This document shows, in pieces, positions 43,642-52,669 of a stretch of 64,000 nucleotides of DNA (position 1 is its first letter; each line of letters opens with the position of its first letter). Source of the DNA: CAYPEL01 sp036479985 (GTDB taxonomy: Bacteria > Pseudomonadota > Gammaproteobacteria > DSM-19610); NCBI GenBank assembly GCA_965224815.1, contig CBDDAF010000003.1, forward strand, positions 1-64,000. The letters are read 5' to 3'. Under the pieces are notes generated by a model. That model ran no database searches, was not told the DNA's origin, and saw only the letters and a program-made list of their open reading frames with translations. Position numbers and translations under genes: made by a program.

Positions 43642-44000
43642 TTTAATATCTCCAGGACTTGTTCCGGAGGCCGTCCGATGGCGGCCTTGCCATTGGTCAG
43701 GACGACGGGCCGTTGGATCAGGATAGGGTGTTCGAGCATGGCATTAATCAGATCATCCCGGCTGAGGCTTTCGTCGGCCAGCCCGGCAGTTTTATATTCG
43801 GCTTCATGAGTACGCATGAAGTCACGCGGTTCCAGACCGAGCAAATTCAGCATTTCGTTGAGTTGTTGTTTGTTCGGTGGCGTTTTTTGATAGTCAATAA
43901 TGACAGGGTCGATGTCTTGTTCCTGTAGTAGCGCCAATGTCTGCCGGGATTTACTGCAGCGTGGGTTATGGTAAATAGTGACTTTTGAGTTATCTGGCAT
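43638..44000 (-). CDS. arsC: ArsC-family arsenate reductase (glutaredoxin type)
   Basis: A 120-residue ArsC protein of the glutaredoxin-dependent class: VTIYHNPRCSKSRQTLALL with the catalytic Cys, then YQKTPPNKQQLNEML, and the arginine-bearing HPILIQRPVVLTNGKAAIGRPPEQV near the C-terminus. There is no ars operon around it, so it may be a housekeeping YfgD-type protein rather than a true arsenic resistance gene. It is the first gene of the arsC-wrbA unit. Confidence 0.92.
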   Translation of the reverse strand: MPDNSKVTIYHNPRCSKSRQTLALLQEQDIDPVIIDYQKTPPNKQQLNEMLNLLGLEPRDFMRTHEAEYKTAGLADESLSRDDLINAMLEHPILIQRPVVLTNGKAAIGRPPEQVLEILK

Positions 44001-44255
44001 GGTGATTTCTGCTCCGGATTTTCATGAAGTGATCAGAGCTCTATTTTCACAAATTCACCGTGCCAGCGTCCAGGTTATTTAGTCATCAATTAACTGATAA
44101 GGAATAAATGCTTATAATTGACGTCTTAACTGTGACTTGTATCTGCCAGGGGGTACTGGTGTGCAAGCTTGACACTCTATTGTGTGAATGGTAGCGTAAT
44201 GCCATAAATTTATTAATAACTTCTAATATTTCAACCACTAGCGGAGCGAATTTTA

Positions 44256-44627
44256 ATGAAGACAACTGATTTCCTGAAACGTATGGCGGTGGTAATTTTC
44301 TGTGCAACACTGTCAGTTGGCTGTTCATATTTCGGATCCAGCAGCAGTAGTGCAACCAAGGCCGATACAGCAGCGCCTGCAAAAGCCGCATCTGCTGCCA
44401 GCCCTGAGGCAACTGCCGCTATTTCTGCTGCCAAATCAGCTATCGGTAAGGCGAAGGGCAATAACTGGATCTGGCGTGATACAGAAAAGTTTCTTAAAAA
44501 GGCAGAAGATGCTGCAGGTAAGGGTGATAACGATGCTGCAGTTAAAATGGCCAACAAGGCAAAAGATCAGGCTGAAAGTGCTGTCAAACAATACGAACAA
44601 CAAATGGCAAAATTTAACATGAAGTAA
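44256..44627 (+). CDS. Small alanine-rich lipoprotein, SoxXA-binding-protein-like
   Basis: A 123-residue lipoprotein. The signal peptide ends in a lipobox (LSVGCS), so Cys should be lipidated. A Ser/Ala-rich linker follows, then a helical half with NNWIWRDTEKFLKKAEDAA and AVKMANKAKDQAESAVKQYE. This WRDTEKFLKKAE pattern resembles the small SoxXA-binding proteins of sulfur oxidisers and related alanine-zipper lipoproteins. The similarity is from memory, and there are no sox genes nearby, so the role is uncertain. A strong terminator follows the stop. Confidence 0.7.
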   Translation: MKTTDFLKRMAVVIFCATLSVGCSYFGSSSSSATKADTAAPAKAASAASPEATAAISAAKSAIGKAKGNNWIWRDTEKFLKKAEDAAGKGDNDAAVKMANKAKDQAESAVKQYEQQMAKFNMK

Positions 44628-44644
44628 GCACTTTATGATCGACT

Positions 44645-44674
44645 AAAAAAAGGCCCGTAAACGGGCCTTTTTTT
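44645..44674. terminator. Bidirectional rho-independent terminator
   Basis: AAAGGCCCGT pairs with ACGGGCCTTT around AA, with A and T runs on the two sides, so it works in both directions. It lies between the lipoprotein gene and the convergent PilZ-like gene. Confidence 0.92.
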
Positions 44675-44691
44675 ATGGCTGTAAATAACCT

Positions 44692-46290
44692 TCAGTCTGA
44701 TTCCACTTTCTGGTAAGTGAAGCGTTCAAATCCGAAACTGGCTTCCAGTAACTGGTCACAGCGAACAGATTGTTTTCGGCCCTGTTCATAAATATCCAAC
44801 AATGCATTAGGGCGAAAGATACCAGCTGAGGTAATCAGGGCTTCATGATGGTTTTGGGTGACGGCGAAAGCGGGCATTACACCCACTCTTGATACGCCGC
44901 CGATCCTGCTGCGGATCGCAATAGGTCGGGCATTCCTGGCTAGATATTGCAGTCCAATATCTACATTGTTGGCACGCCGTTCCATCAACCAGCGGCAGGT
45001 AGCGACAATCCAGGTCGCGCTTCCAGAACTGGCATCGGGACGATGCAATGCAACCAACTGGCCGACATGTAAACTCATGCCTTCTTCAAGCTCGACATGT
45101 AAAGCGACACCGCCGTTGCTACGGTTGATCGATGAGCAGGTGGCGATTTTATGTTCAGCTGCTTGTCTTTCTATGTTGTCGTCCTGGATATTACCCAGAT
45201 CAATTTCGTGATCATGTTTTTGATCATACAGCTGGGGATCAAACGCGCGCTGGTTGTTCAGCATATACCAGATAGAATTTACGCTGGCAGCCAACTCGAG
45301 ATGTTGATGTACCGGCTTACGTTCGGTTTTTCTATTACTCCGTTCTAACAGAGCAGTTTGGCTGGATTTTTGTTCTATTAAACGATCCCAGCTTGCAAGC
45401 ACACGTTTTAATGTGTGGCTAATATGATAGGTACCGGTGTCATTGGCGAAACCGGCTATGACTGGTTTCTTGGGTTGGGCCAGTAAATCAAGATCTTGAT
45501 GTATCTGCTCGGTTATTTTTGAAATGCCAGCTAACAGGATATGGGTTTTGATGTCATTGTTGTTATCAATAATCAGTTTCGGCTGATTAGAGAGATCCAG
45601 GGCAGATGAATCAAACAGCGGTACTTTGTCGCTGTGGTGATCAAGATAACTGCGCAGTTTCCAGACCACGCCGGGTTGTAACTGGTAGGGGTCTGATAAT
45701 TGCAGCAGTGCCATGCCGGTAAATATTTGTTGCAGGGTAGCTGATTCATTATCAATGGTTTTGAACGCATGCTGTTCAATGCCTTTTTCCTGTGCATAGC
45801 GAAATAACAAGACAGCTTCTGCCCATAATGCGCGTGGGGTTTGATAATAGTCTGCAAAGAAATAAGTGACATGGTGGCTCAGGCAATCCAGGGCACCCCC
45901 GATTGCATGGGCGAGTTGTTTTTTCTGACCGATGACCAGTTTTTTATTCAACAGGTCATTGATCGCGATCTTGTAGCCGAAGGCTAAATCCTGACAGAGT
46001 TTTTTACACAGCGTTTCCAGGCTGAAGTTCAATGCCTGATTGGTCTTGGATGTCGAGGTTCGCAGCCGTGTATAGGCCTGCCTGAAGGCATCCAGAATCT
46101 GTAAGCGATGGCTGGGTGAGAAGGCCATTCGGTTGAATAGCTTTAGTTGTTGGTGGATGGCAGGCGCGGTGCGCTGTAGGTCCAGGAAAGGTAAATTTTC
46201 CAGCCACTGTGCAACTTCCCGGGGCTTGGCTTTGCCCGCGTCAGACGCATCTTCCAGTTGCGTCGGAATTGTCAGTTGTAACGTACTCAT
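44692..46290 (-). CDS. Large protein with C-terminal PilZ-like domain
   Basis: A 532-residue cytoplasmic protein. Residues 1-370 are mostly helical (for example QWLENLPFLDLQRTAPAIHQ) and not recognised. The last ~110 residues, from KIATCSSINRSNGGVAL through VGQLVALHRPD and WIVATCRWLMERRANNVDIG to LQYLARNARPIAIRS, have the beta-strand pattern of PilZ-type c-di-GMP receptors. The usual RxxxR nucleotide motif is not obvious, so c-di-GMP binding is uncertain. It stands alone, with its own promoter region against fumarase upstream. Confidence 0.6.
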   Translation of the reverse strand: MSTLQLTIPTQLEDASDAGKAKPREVAQWLENLPFLDLQRTAPAIHQQLKLFNRMAFSPSHRLQILDAFRQAYTRLRTSTSKTNQALNFSLETLCKKLCQDLAFGYKIAINDLLNKKLVIGQKKQLAHAIGGALDCLSHHVTYFFADYYQTPRALWAEAVLLFRYAQEKGIEQHAFKTIDNESATLQQIFTGMALLQLSDPYQLQPGVVWKLRSYLDHHSDKVPLFDSSALDLSNQPKLIIDNNNDIKTHILLAGISKITEQIHQDLDLLAQPKKPVIAGFANDTGTYHISHTLKRVLASWDRLIEQKSSQTALLERSNRKTERKPVHQHLELAASVNSIWYMLNNQRAFDPQLYDQKHDHEIDLGNIQDDNIERQAAEHKIATCSSINRSNGGVALHVELEEGMSLHVGQLVALHRPDASSGSATWIVATCRWLMERRANNVDIGLQYLARNARPIAIRSRIGGVSRVGVMPAFAVTQNHHEALITSAGIFRPNALLDIYEQGRKQSVRCDQLLEASFGFERFTYQKVESD

Positions 46291-46388
46291 TTATATAAAA
46301 ATTATCTTTGAGGGGGTGATCCCCTTATCGAATGTTTGGGTCAGCACAGGTTAGCGTCCACAGGGTTAGAAACTGGACGCTATGTGAC

Positions 46389-47912
46389 TCAGTTCACTTC
46401 GATAGGAATGTCAGCAATCTTGCTGCGCCATTTGGCTGGGCCGCTGCTGTGTATGGATTGTCCCCGGCTGTCGACAGCGACAGTCACCGGCATATCACGC
46501 ACTTCGAACTCGTAGACCGCTTCCATGCCCATTTCGGGATAGGCAACCACACGAGCGCTGTGAATGGCCTTGGAGACCAGATAGGCTGCCCCGCCAGTGG
46601 CAATGAGGTACACAACACCATGTTGTTTAATCGAGGCGATAGCAGCCGGGCCACGTTCCGCTTTACCGATCATGCCGATCAGGCCGGTTTTCTCAAGCAT
46701 GGTATCGGTGAATTTATCCATCCGGGTTGCTGTGGTTGGCCCGGCCGGCCCGACGGCTTCGTTACCAACCGGATCAACAGGGCCAACGTAGTAGATAAAC
46801 CGGTTATGGAAATCCAGGCCTTCAGGCAGTGGCTCACCGTTGTTGATGGTTTCAGTGATACGTTTATGGGCAGTATCACGGCCAGTTAGCAGCTTGCCGC
46901 TCAACAGGATGGTTTCGCCGGGCTGCCAATCCTGAATAGCTTGTTTATCCAGTGTATCCAGATTGACGTGACGCGCATCCGGGCTTGCGCCCCATTCAAT
47001 CTCTGGCCAACTGTCCTGAGGCGGGGGTTCCGGATAGACTGGTCCAGTACCATCCAGTACAAAATGAATGTGGCGGGTGGCCGCACAGTTGGGAACGATC
47101 GCAACTGGTTTGGAAGCGGCGTGGGTCGGGTAATCAAGCACCTTGACATCGAGTACCGTGGTCAGGCCGCCTAGCCCCTGTGCACCGATACCTAGCGCAT
47201 TAACTTTGGCAAAGATTTCCAGGCGCAGTTCTTCGGCCCGGTTAGCAGGGCCACGTGCCTGTAAGGCCTGTATATCAATGGGCGCCATCAGCGACTGTTT
47301 GGCAAGCAGCATGGCTTTTTCTGATGTGCCACCAATACCTACACCCAGAATGCCGGGAGGACACCAGCCAGCACCCATGGTCGGCACCTGGTCGACAACC
47401 CAGGCTACCAGATCATCGCTGGGGTTGAGGATGGCGAAGCGTGATTTATTTTCGGAGCCACCGCCTTTTGCTGCAACTGTGATTGAAACTTTGTCCCCGG
47501 ATACCAGCCTCGTATGAATGATGGCGGGGGTGTTATCACCGGTGTTGCTGCGGGCACCGTCCGGATCAGCAACGATCGATGCACGCAATGGATTGGCAGC
47601 GTCTTTCCAGGCGCGGCTTACGCCTTCGTTAACCATACTTTCCAGATCCAGTTTTGCTTCCCAACGAACTTCCATGCCGATTTCCAGAAATACGGTGACA
47701 ATACCGGTGTCCTGACAAATGGGCCGATGCCCCTCGGCACAAAGCCGGGAATTAACCAGAATTTGTGCAATGGCATCCTTGGCGGCTACCGATTGTTCGT
47801 GCTGGTAGGCCTGGTGCATGGCCTGAATAAAATCGGGTGAATGGTAGAAAGAGATGTATTGCAGCGCATTCTGGACCGAACTAATCAGGTCTTCCTGCTT
47901 GATTATGGTCAT
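46389..47912 (-). CDS. Class I fumarate hydratase (iron-sulfur)
   Basis: A 507-residue FumA/FumB-type fumarase, which interconverts fumarate and malate in the TCA cycle with a 4Fe-4S cluster. The cluster cysteines are in GHRPICQDTGIV, GAGWCPPGILGVGIGG and VPNCAATRHIHF. The C-terminal beta domain includes GPTTATRMDKFTDTMLEK and ASIKQHGVVYLIATGGAAYL. Length is normal for the single-chain class I enzyme. It is divergent from the thioredoxin operon at 48095 across about 180 bases. Confidence 0.96.
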   Translation of the reverse strand: MTIIKQEDLISSVQNALQYISFYHSPDFIQAMHQAYQHEQSVAAKDAIAQILVNSRLCAEGHRPICQDTGIVTVFLEIGMEVRWEAKLDLESMVNEGVSRAWKDAANPLRASIVADPDGARSNTGDNTPAIIHTRLVSGDKVSITVAAKGGGSENKSRFAILNPSDDLVAWVVDQVPTMGAGWCPPGILGVGIGGTSEKAMLLAKQSLMAPIDIQALQARGPANRAEELRLEIFAKVNALGIGAQGLGGLTTVLDVKVLDYPTHAASKPVAIVPNCAATRHIHFVLDGTGPVYPEPPPQDSWPEIEWGASPDARHVNLDTLDKQAIQDWQPGETILLSGKLLTGRDTAHKRITETINNGEPLPEGLDFHNRFIYYVGPVDPVGNEAVGPAGPTTATRMDKFTDTMLEKTGLIGMIGKAERGPAAIASIKQHGVVYLIATGGAAYLVSKAIHSARVVAYPEMGMEAVYEFEVRDMPVTVAVDSRGQSIHSSGPAKWRSKIADIPIEVN

Positions 47913-48094
47913 GGACGAGCCTCGAAATAGTCGGATGAGTCGTATTGTGAGGGTTTAACACGCAAAGGTGAACTGTTAAGGCGCTATTTATTGCTAGAAT
48001 ACGGCTTGTTACAAAGCCGGGAACAATAACGGCTTCCAATCAGTCCTAACAAGAACAGTGAATGGCTGAATTATCCGGAATGCGGAGTTTTATA

Positions 48095-48571
48095 ATGCGA
48101 ATTTTGATGGCGTGGGTTTTTACCTTTTTTATCTCAACAGCTCAAGCTGAGCCAGTTGATTACAGTCTGCCTGATCTAAATGGGAAAACCGTTTCACTCG
48201 CGGATTACAAAGGTAAATGGGTAATTGTGAATTTTTGGGCTACCTGGTGTCCGCCGTGTCAGGAAGAAATTCCGGATCTGGTCGATTTTCATGAACGCCA
48301 TCATAAAAAAGATGCGGTTGTCATTGGCATTAATACTGAAGATATCGGTCTTGAACAATTGACCGCTTTTGCCGAGTCTTTTCTGATTAATTATCCGGTA
48401 CTGCGTTCTGATGCGGTGATGAAAACCCCGCTAGGCCAGATACCTGGCCTGCCGACTACCTATATTATTGCGCCGGATGGTTCACTGGTTGCGCGCCAGG
48501 TCGGGCCGGTAACCGGTGAACAGCTGGATAATTATATTTCACGCAAACAGGTCAAGTTGGGCAAACCTTGA
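48095..48571 (+). CDS. TlpA/ResA-like periplasmic thioredoxin
   Basis: A 158-residue exported thioredoxin. The signal peptide is MRILMAWVFTFFISTAQA, followed by the TlpA-type fold with FWATWCPPCQEEIPDL as active site and cis-Pro in GLPTTYIIAPDG. Such proteins reduce disulphides in the periplasm, for example in cytochrome c maturation or Sox/SoxW-type pathways. I used ATG 48095, which has GGAG upstream and gives a clean signal peptide; 48062 is open but less likely. It overlaps the next gene by 4 bases. Confidence 0.85.
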   Translation: MRILMAWVFTFFISTAQAEPVDYSLPDLNGKTVSLADYKGKWVIVNFWATWCPPCQEEIPDLVDFHERHHKKDAVVIGINTEDIGLEQLTAFAESFLINYPVLRSDAVMKTPLGQIPGLPTTYIIAPDGSLVARQVGPVTGEQLDNYISRKQVKLGKP

Positions 48572-49116
48572 TACACCGTATTTTTCAGCTGCCGGTATTT
48601 TTTCTGCTTGTTGCGGTAACGCTGACAGTTACGGCGGTTGAGACTCATCGCAATCCGGACACCCATTTCTTTCAGCAAAGTCTGGGCGACCTGCAAGAGG
48701 AACTGGCTATTGCCCGAGAAGAGGGTAAAGACGGTGTGCTGTTATTTTTCGAACAGGAAGAATGCCCGTTTTGCCGGCGTATGAAACTCGATGTTTTAAA
48801 TCGCCAGCAGGTGCAGGATTATTACCGCCAGCATTTTCGAATTATTCTTGTCGATATCGAAGGCGATGTCCCGCTAAGCGATTTTCAAGGTAAGGAGATG
48901 ACGGAAAAAGATTTCGCATTTCAGGTGAATAGGGTACGTGCTACACCGGTATTTATATTTTATGATCTGGACGGTAACAAGAAAACCCGCTATACCGGCG
49001 CAACCTCCAGTATTGAAGAGTTTCTCTGGCTGGGTGAATACGTTGTTTCCGGCGGTTATGAGGACATGCCTTTCACAAAGTACAAACGTCAAAAGCAAAA
49101 GCTACTGACACAATGA
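48568..49116 (+). CDS. Exported thioredoxin-like protein (SoxW/DUF255-like)
   Basis: A 182-residue protein starting at TTG 48568 inside the end of the previous gene. It has an N-terminal hydrophobic signal (LPVFFLLVAVTLTVTAV) and a thioredoxin-like fold with LLFFEQEECPFCRRMKLDV as the CxxC site and RATPVFIFYDLDG as the cis-Pro strand. It resembles SoxW-type and Thioredoxin_7 family proteins. It is translationally coupled to the TlpA-like gene before and the TolC-like gene after, which is an unusual set. Confidence 0.8.
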   Translation: MIHRIFQLPVFFLLVAVTLTVTAVETHRNPDTHFFQQSLGDLQEELAIAREEGKDGVLLFFEQEECPFCRRMKLDVLNRQQVQDYYRQHFRIILVDIEGDVPLSDFQGKEMTEKDFAFQVNRVRATPVFIFYDLDGNKKTRYTGATSSIEEFLWLGEYVVSGGYEDMPFTKYKRQKQKLLTQ

Positions 49117-50417
49117 CACTGTGCCGGTTTTGCCTGACAGGAATGTGGCTGCTGTGCACGCAGGTTATAGCAGAACCTTTGCCACAACCTTTAACCATGC
49201 AACAGGCCATGGCGTTTGCAGCCTCTGATCATCCACAGTATCGCTTGCAACGTGCCAGACAAACCCAGCGTGAAGCGCAACTACTCACCACGTTGTCAGA
49301 CCAAAACCTTGAAGCACATTTCATTGCAGACGGACGTCTGGTCGAACCATCAACTAACACGCCGCGTGTTTCCCGTAATGACAGTCGCTTGCATCTGACA
49401 GTCAGCAAACGTTTATATGACTTTGGTCAAAGTAAGGCGGAGACGACGGTTGCTGAAACGCGGCTGGCCAGTGAGCAGCAACGGCTTGCCTATGTGGTGC
49501 AACAACGCCGACTGGAAATTATGCGGGATTTCCTGGACGTGTTACTCGCTGACCGGGCTTATGCAGTTGGTGATGAAGCCATGGCGATTGAGTTTGTGCG
49601 TCTGGATCGGTTGCGCCAGCGAAATAAATTATCTCAGCGCTCAGATATAGCGCTGGCGGAACAGGAAACCCTTTATCAAAAACAACGCGGCATTCGTTAT
49701 CGTGCCGAAGCACAACAGCGGATAACCCGGGCCAGGCTGGCGGAAAGTATGAACCGGCCCGATGATCTAGCCGCCGATCTGGTTGCGCCGGTCAGTCAAC
49801 TGGTGGGTCGCGAATTGCCTGAGTTGGATCTATTGGTTAAGCAGGCTATGGAAAACAATCTATTGTTACTGGTGTTGCATCAGGAGGCGGCTGCCGATCA
49901 ACAACAAATGCAGTTGGCGAGGAAAAGTGGGCGGCCTGTTTTAAGTGGTGAACTGACGGCTTCGGATTATGCCCGCGAATTTACCACCCGGGATAAACTC
50001 AGGGCCGGTTTGTTACTGGACGTGCCGCTTTATACTGGTGGTCGGGTGAAGGCCCGGCGAGCCGAAGCTATAGCCCTGTTGCATGAAACACAGGCAAAAC
50101 TAGCGCAGACAAAAAGTGAAATTCGTCTGTCTCTTCGTGAAGCAGTAGAACAACTTGGTGTGCTACGCGTAAAACACGAAGAGGCATTGGCAGAGCAGAC
50201 TTTCCGTGACCTGGATCTGGATCGTTCACGTACCAATTATGAACTGGAATTTGCGAGTGACCTGGGTAATACCATGGCCGATTCTACTGCGGCAGGTTTA
50301 AAGCGAATGCAAGCTGAATTCCAGATGTTGCTGACCTGGGCAGAAATCGCACTGCTAACCGGACATGCTGAATGGGATCCAGTAACAGCCAGTGATAAGG
50401 CTATCAGCGACCCTTAA
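49113..50417 (+). CDS. TolC-family outer membrane protein, second copy
   Basis: A 434-residue outer-membrane efflux-type protein with signal peptide (MTLCRFCLTGMWLLCTQVIA) and two TolC repeats. The first has MQQAMAFAASDHPQYRLQRA and VSKRLYDFGQSKAETTVAE; the second has LLDVPLYTGGRVKARRAEAI. It is distinct from the first TolC gene at 1310. It overlaps the thioredoxin-like gene by 4 bases (ATGA) and converges with degS, overlapping it by 14 bases. No inner-membrane transporter or fusion protein is encoded beside it. Confidence 0.88.
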   Translation: MTLCRFCLTGMWLLCTQVIAEPLPQPLTMQQAMAFAASDHPQYRLQRARQTQREAQLLTTLSDQNLEAHFIADGRLVEPSTNTPRVSRNDSRLHLTVSKRLYDFGQSKAETTVAETRLASEQQRLAYVVQQRRLEIMRDFLDVLLADRAYAVGDEAMAIEFVRLDRLRQRNKLSQRSDIALAEQETLYQKQRGIRYRAEAQQRITRARLAESMNRPDDLAADLVAPVSQLVGRELPELDLLVKQAMENNLLLLVLHQEAAADQQQMQLARKSGRPVLSGELTASDYAREFTTRDKLRAGLLLDVPLYTGGRVKARRAEAIALLHETQAKLAQTKSEIRLSLREAVEQLGVLRVKHEEALAEQTFRDLDLDRSRTNYELEFASDLGNTMADSTAAGLKRMQAEFQMLLTWAEIALLTGHAEWDPVTASDKAISDP

Positions 50418-51549
50418 CAGTGTCAGGCCTAAGTGCAGTTTTGGCTTTCAGTGTTAAAGGTTTGCCATTACGAATACCCTGGATTTTTAAAGCCGTGTCC
50501 GGGCCACTTTGGGCAATAAAATTCATCGCGTTGCGGCTACTGACGACATCACGCCCATTAATGGTTTGAATAATATCGCCGGGTTCGATACCCGCCTGAT
50601 CGGCCGGGCCGCCGCGCAATACCCCAGCAATCAGTATCCCCTTGGTATCAGGCAGTCCAAAGCTGTTGGCCAATGCCGGTGTAAGGTCTTGTGCTTCGAT
50701 ACCTAACCAGCCACGTTCAACATGACCTTGTTCAACCAACTGCTTCATCACGTCGCTGGCCAGATAGGCGGGTATGGCAAAACCGATGCCTTGTGATCCG
50801 CCGGAGCGGCTGTAGATTGCTGTATTGATGCCAATCAGTTCACCGTAGGCATTGATCAGTGCGCCACCGGAGTTGCCAGGATTTATTGCGGCATCGGTCT
50901 GAATGAAATCTTCAAACTGGTTGATGCCGAGTTGGTTGCGGCCGGTTGCGCTAATGATGCCAAGTGTGACTGTTTGTCCAACCCCGTAAGGATTACCGAT
51001 TGCAAGCGCGACATCACCGACACGCAGATTGGCAGCATTGCCGATTTTGATGACCGGTAAATCTTCGAGTTTGATTTGCAAGACGGCCAGGTCGGTATCC
51101 TTATCCATTCCAACCACTGATGCCTTGGCATTGCGGCCATCGTTAAGTTGCACCTGGATTTCATCGGCGCCGGCGATGACATGGTTGTTGGTCAGAATGT
51201 AGCCCTGGTCTGAAATAATAACGCCTGACCCGAGGCTGGTTTGCACACGTTTGCGTGGCGCTTGCAATTGCTCACCAAAGAAGTGGCGGAATACCGGGTC
51301 ATCGAGTAGGGGATGACGTTGGCGGGTGATGACTTTGGCGGTAAAAATATTAACCACAGCACGTGCTGCCGGTTCGACAGCATCAGCATAGGAAGCGGGT
51401 GCTGCTATGCGAACTGGCGCTTGTTCTATATCAACCTGGCGTGAATCCGCGGTCAGCCAGTCGGGTTGTATGAACCAGAGCAACATGGCCGCAAAAAGAC
51501 CGATCACTGCGGCTTTGGAGAAATAGGACAGGGAATTGCGTATATTCAT
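50404..51549 (-). CDS. degS: DegS/AlgW-type periplasmic serine protease
   Basis: A 381-residue HtrA-family protease with one membrane anchor (AAVIGLFAAMLLWFIQPDW) and a single PDZ domain, the architecture of DegS/AlgW. The triad is His123 (LTNNHVIAGADE), Asp153 (DTDLAVLQIK) and Ser227 (NPGNSGGALI). The PDZ domain covers about residues 280-375 (GILIAGVLRGGPADQAGI). DegS starts the sigma-E envelope stress response by cutting RseA when outer-membrane protein C-termini bind the PDZ. It is divergent from the Nif3-like gene. Confidence 0.92.
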   Translation of the reverse strand: MNIRNSLSYFSKAAVIGLFAAMLLWFIQPDWLTADSRQVDIEQAPVRIAAPASYADAVEPAARAVVNIFTAKVITRQRHPLLDDPVFRHFFGEQLQAPRKRVQTSLGSGVIISDQGYILTNNHVIAGADEIQVQLNDGRNAKASVVGMDKDTDLAVLQIKLEDLPVIKIGNAANLRVGDVALAIGNPYGVGQTVTLGIISATGRNQLGINQFEDFIQTDAAINPGNSGGALINAYGELIGINTAIYSRSGGSQGIGFAIPAYLASDVMKQLVEQGHVERGWLGIEAQDLTPALANSFGLPDTKGILIAGVLRGGPADQAGIEPGDIIQTINGRDVVSSRNAMNFIAQSGPDTALKIQGIRNGKPLTLKAKTALRPDTVKGR

Positions 51550-51718
51550 GTCTGTTATTGAAAGGCCTTGCAGGGCAGTTATAAAATTGTTTGACTCTAT
51601 CGAAACTATTATGGCGATTTAGTACGCAGGGTGAAATACTTTTATACCGTAATTCCCGTTAGATTTCTGCTATTTAATAATTTAGTTTAATTAACCGTGA
51701 CTAAGCCAAAGGCGATCT

Positions 51719-52477
51719 GTGATTACGTTAAAAACCCTGGTTGACTACTGTAACGACCTATTGAGAGCGGAGCATTTCCAGGATTACTGTCCGAACGGTT
51801 TGCAAGTCGAAGGGCGTCATTCGATTTCTAAAATAGTCAGCGGTGTTACTGCCAATCAAGCGTTAATTGATGCTGCCATTGAAGCCAAAGCAGATCTGTT
51901 ACTGGTGCACCATGGTTATTTCTGGAAAGGCGAGAATCCGAGTATCACAGGTATGAAGCAACGCCGTCTGAAGTCTTTGCTTGCACATGATATGAATCTG
52001 TTGGCTTATCACTTGCCATTAGATGCACATCCGGAATTAGGCAATAACGCACAGCTAGCGTTGCAACTCGGATTGACGCTGGAAAAAACCTTTGCTGCTG
52101 GGTCAGGGCCAGAGTTGGGCTGTGTAGGGCAGTTTGCCGAGCCACTGCAGGCGAGCAGTCTGGTAAAGATTATTCAGGCAAAACTGGGCCGGGAGCCTCA
52201 GCATATTGCTGGATCATCCAGGACTATTCAGCGGGTAGGCTGGTGTACCGGTGCGGCACAGTCCTACTTTGAGGCGGCGATCGAGCAGGGCGTGGACGCT
52301 TTTATCAGTGGTGAAATCTCTGAGCCGACCGTGCATCTTGCGCGTGAATATGGCGTGCACTATTTTGCTGCTGGGCATCATGCTACTGAACGCTATGGGG
52401 TTCAGGCTCTGGGTAAACAGCTTGCGGATCAGTTTGATCTGGAGCACCATTTTGTTGATATTGATAATCCCGTTTAG
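51719..52477 (+). CDS. ybgI: Nif3-like dinuclear metal center protein YbgI
   Basis: A 252-residue NIF3/YbgI-family protein, which forms a hexamer with two metals per subunit. The conserved metal ligands are seen in LLVHHGYFWKG, YHLPLDAHPELGNNAQLALQ and AAGHHATERYGVQALG, with GAAQSYFEAAIEQGVDAF in the middle. Function is unresolved; a hydrolase acting on nucleic acid or GTP cyclohydrolase-like substrates has been proposed. The start is GTG 51719. It is next to degS, as in several gammaproteobacteria, and the bc1 operon follows. Confidence 0.93.
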   Translation: MITLKTLVDYCNDLLRAEHFQDYCPNGLQVEGRHSISKIVSGVTANQALIDAAIEAKADLLLVHHGYFWKGENPSITGMKQRRLKSLLAHDMNLLAYHLPLDAHPELGNNAQLALQLGLTLEKTFAAGSGPELGCVGQFAEPLQASSLVKIIQAKLGREPQHIAGSSRTIQRVGWCTGAAQSYFEAAIEQGVDAFISGEISEPTVHLAREYGVHYFAAGHHATERYGVQALGKQLADQFDLEHHFVDIDNPV

Positions 52478-52669
52478 TGTGCCGTAAAGTCAGGGAATTC
52501 TGGCGTAAATCCATTTGGATACTTGACCTATTTGTATTGATCCGACATGCTATGCGGCGTCCTGCATAATGTAGGAATTTCTGAATATTCTAATATTCAT
52601 CCGCGCAGCCTATTAAGCGTTGTAAATTAAGTGGGTAGCAGGTGAAATTTGTGCGTTGGAGACCATTGC

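Noticed and set aside
43638..44000. Arsenic resistance operon
   Set aside because: Only an ArsC-like gene is present, coupled to wrbA; there is no arsB/acr3, arsR or arsH, so a housekeeping role is more likely.
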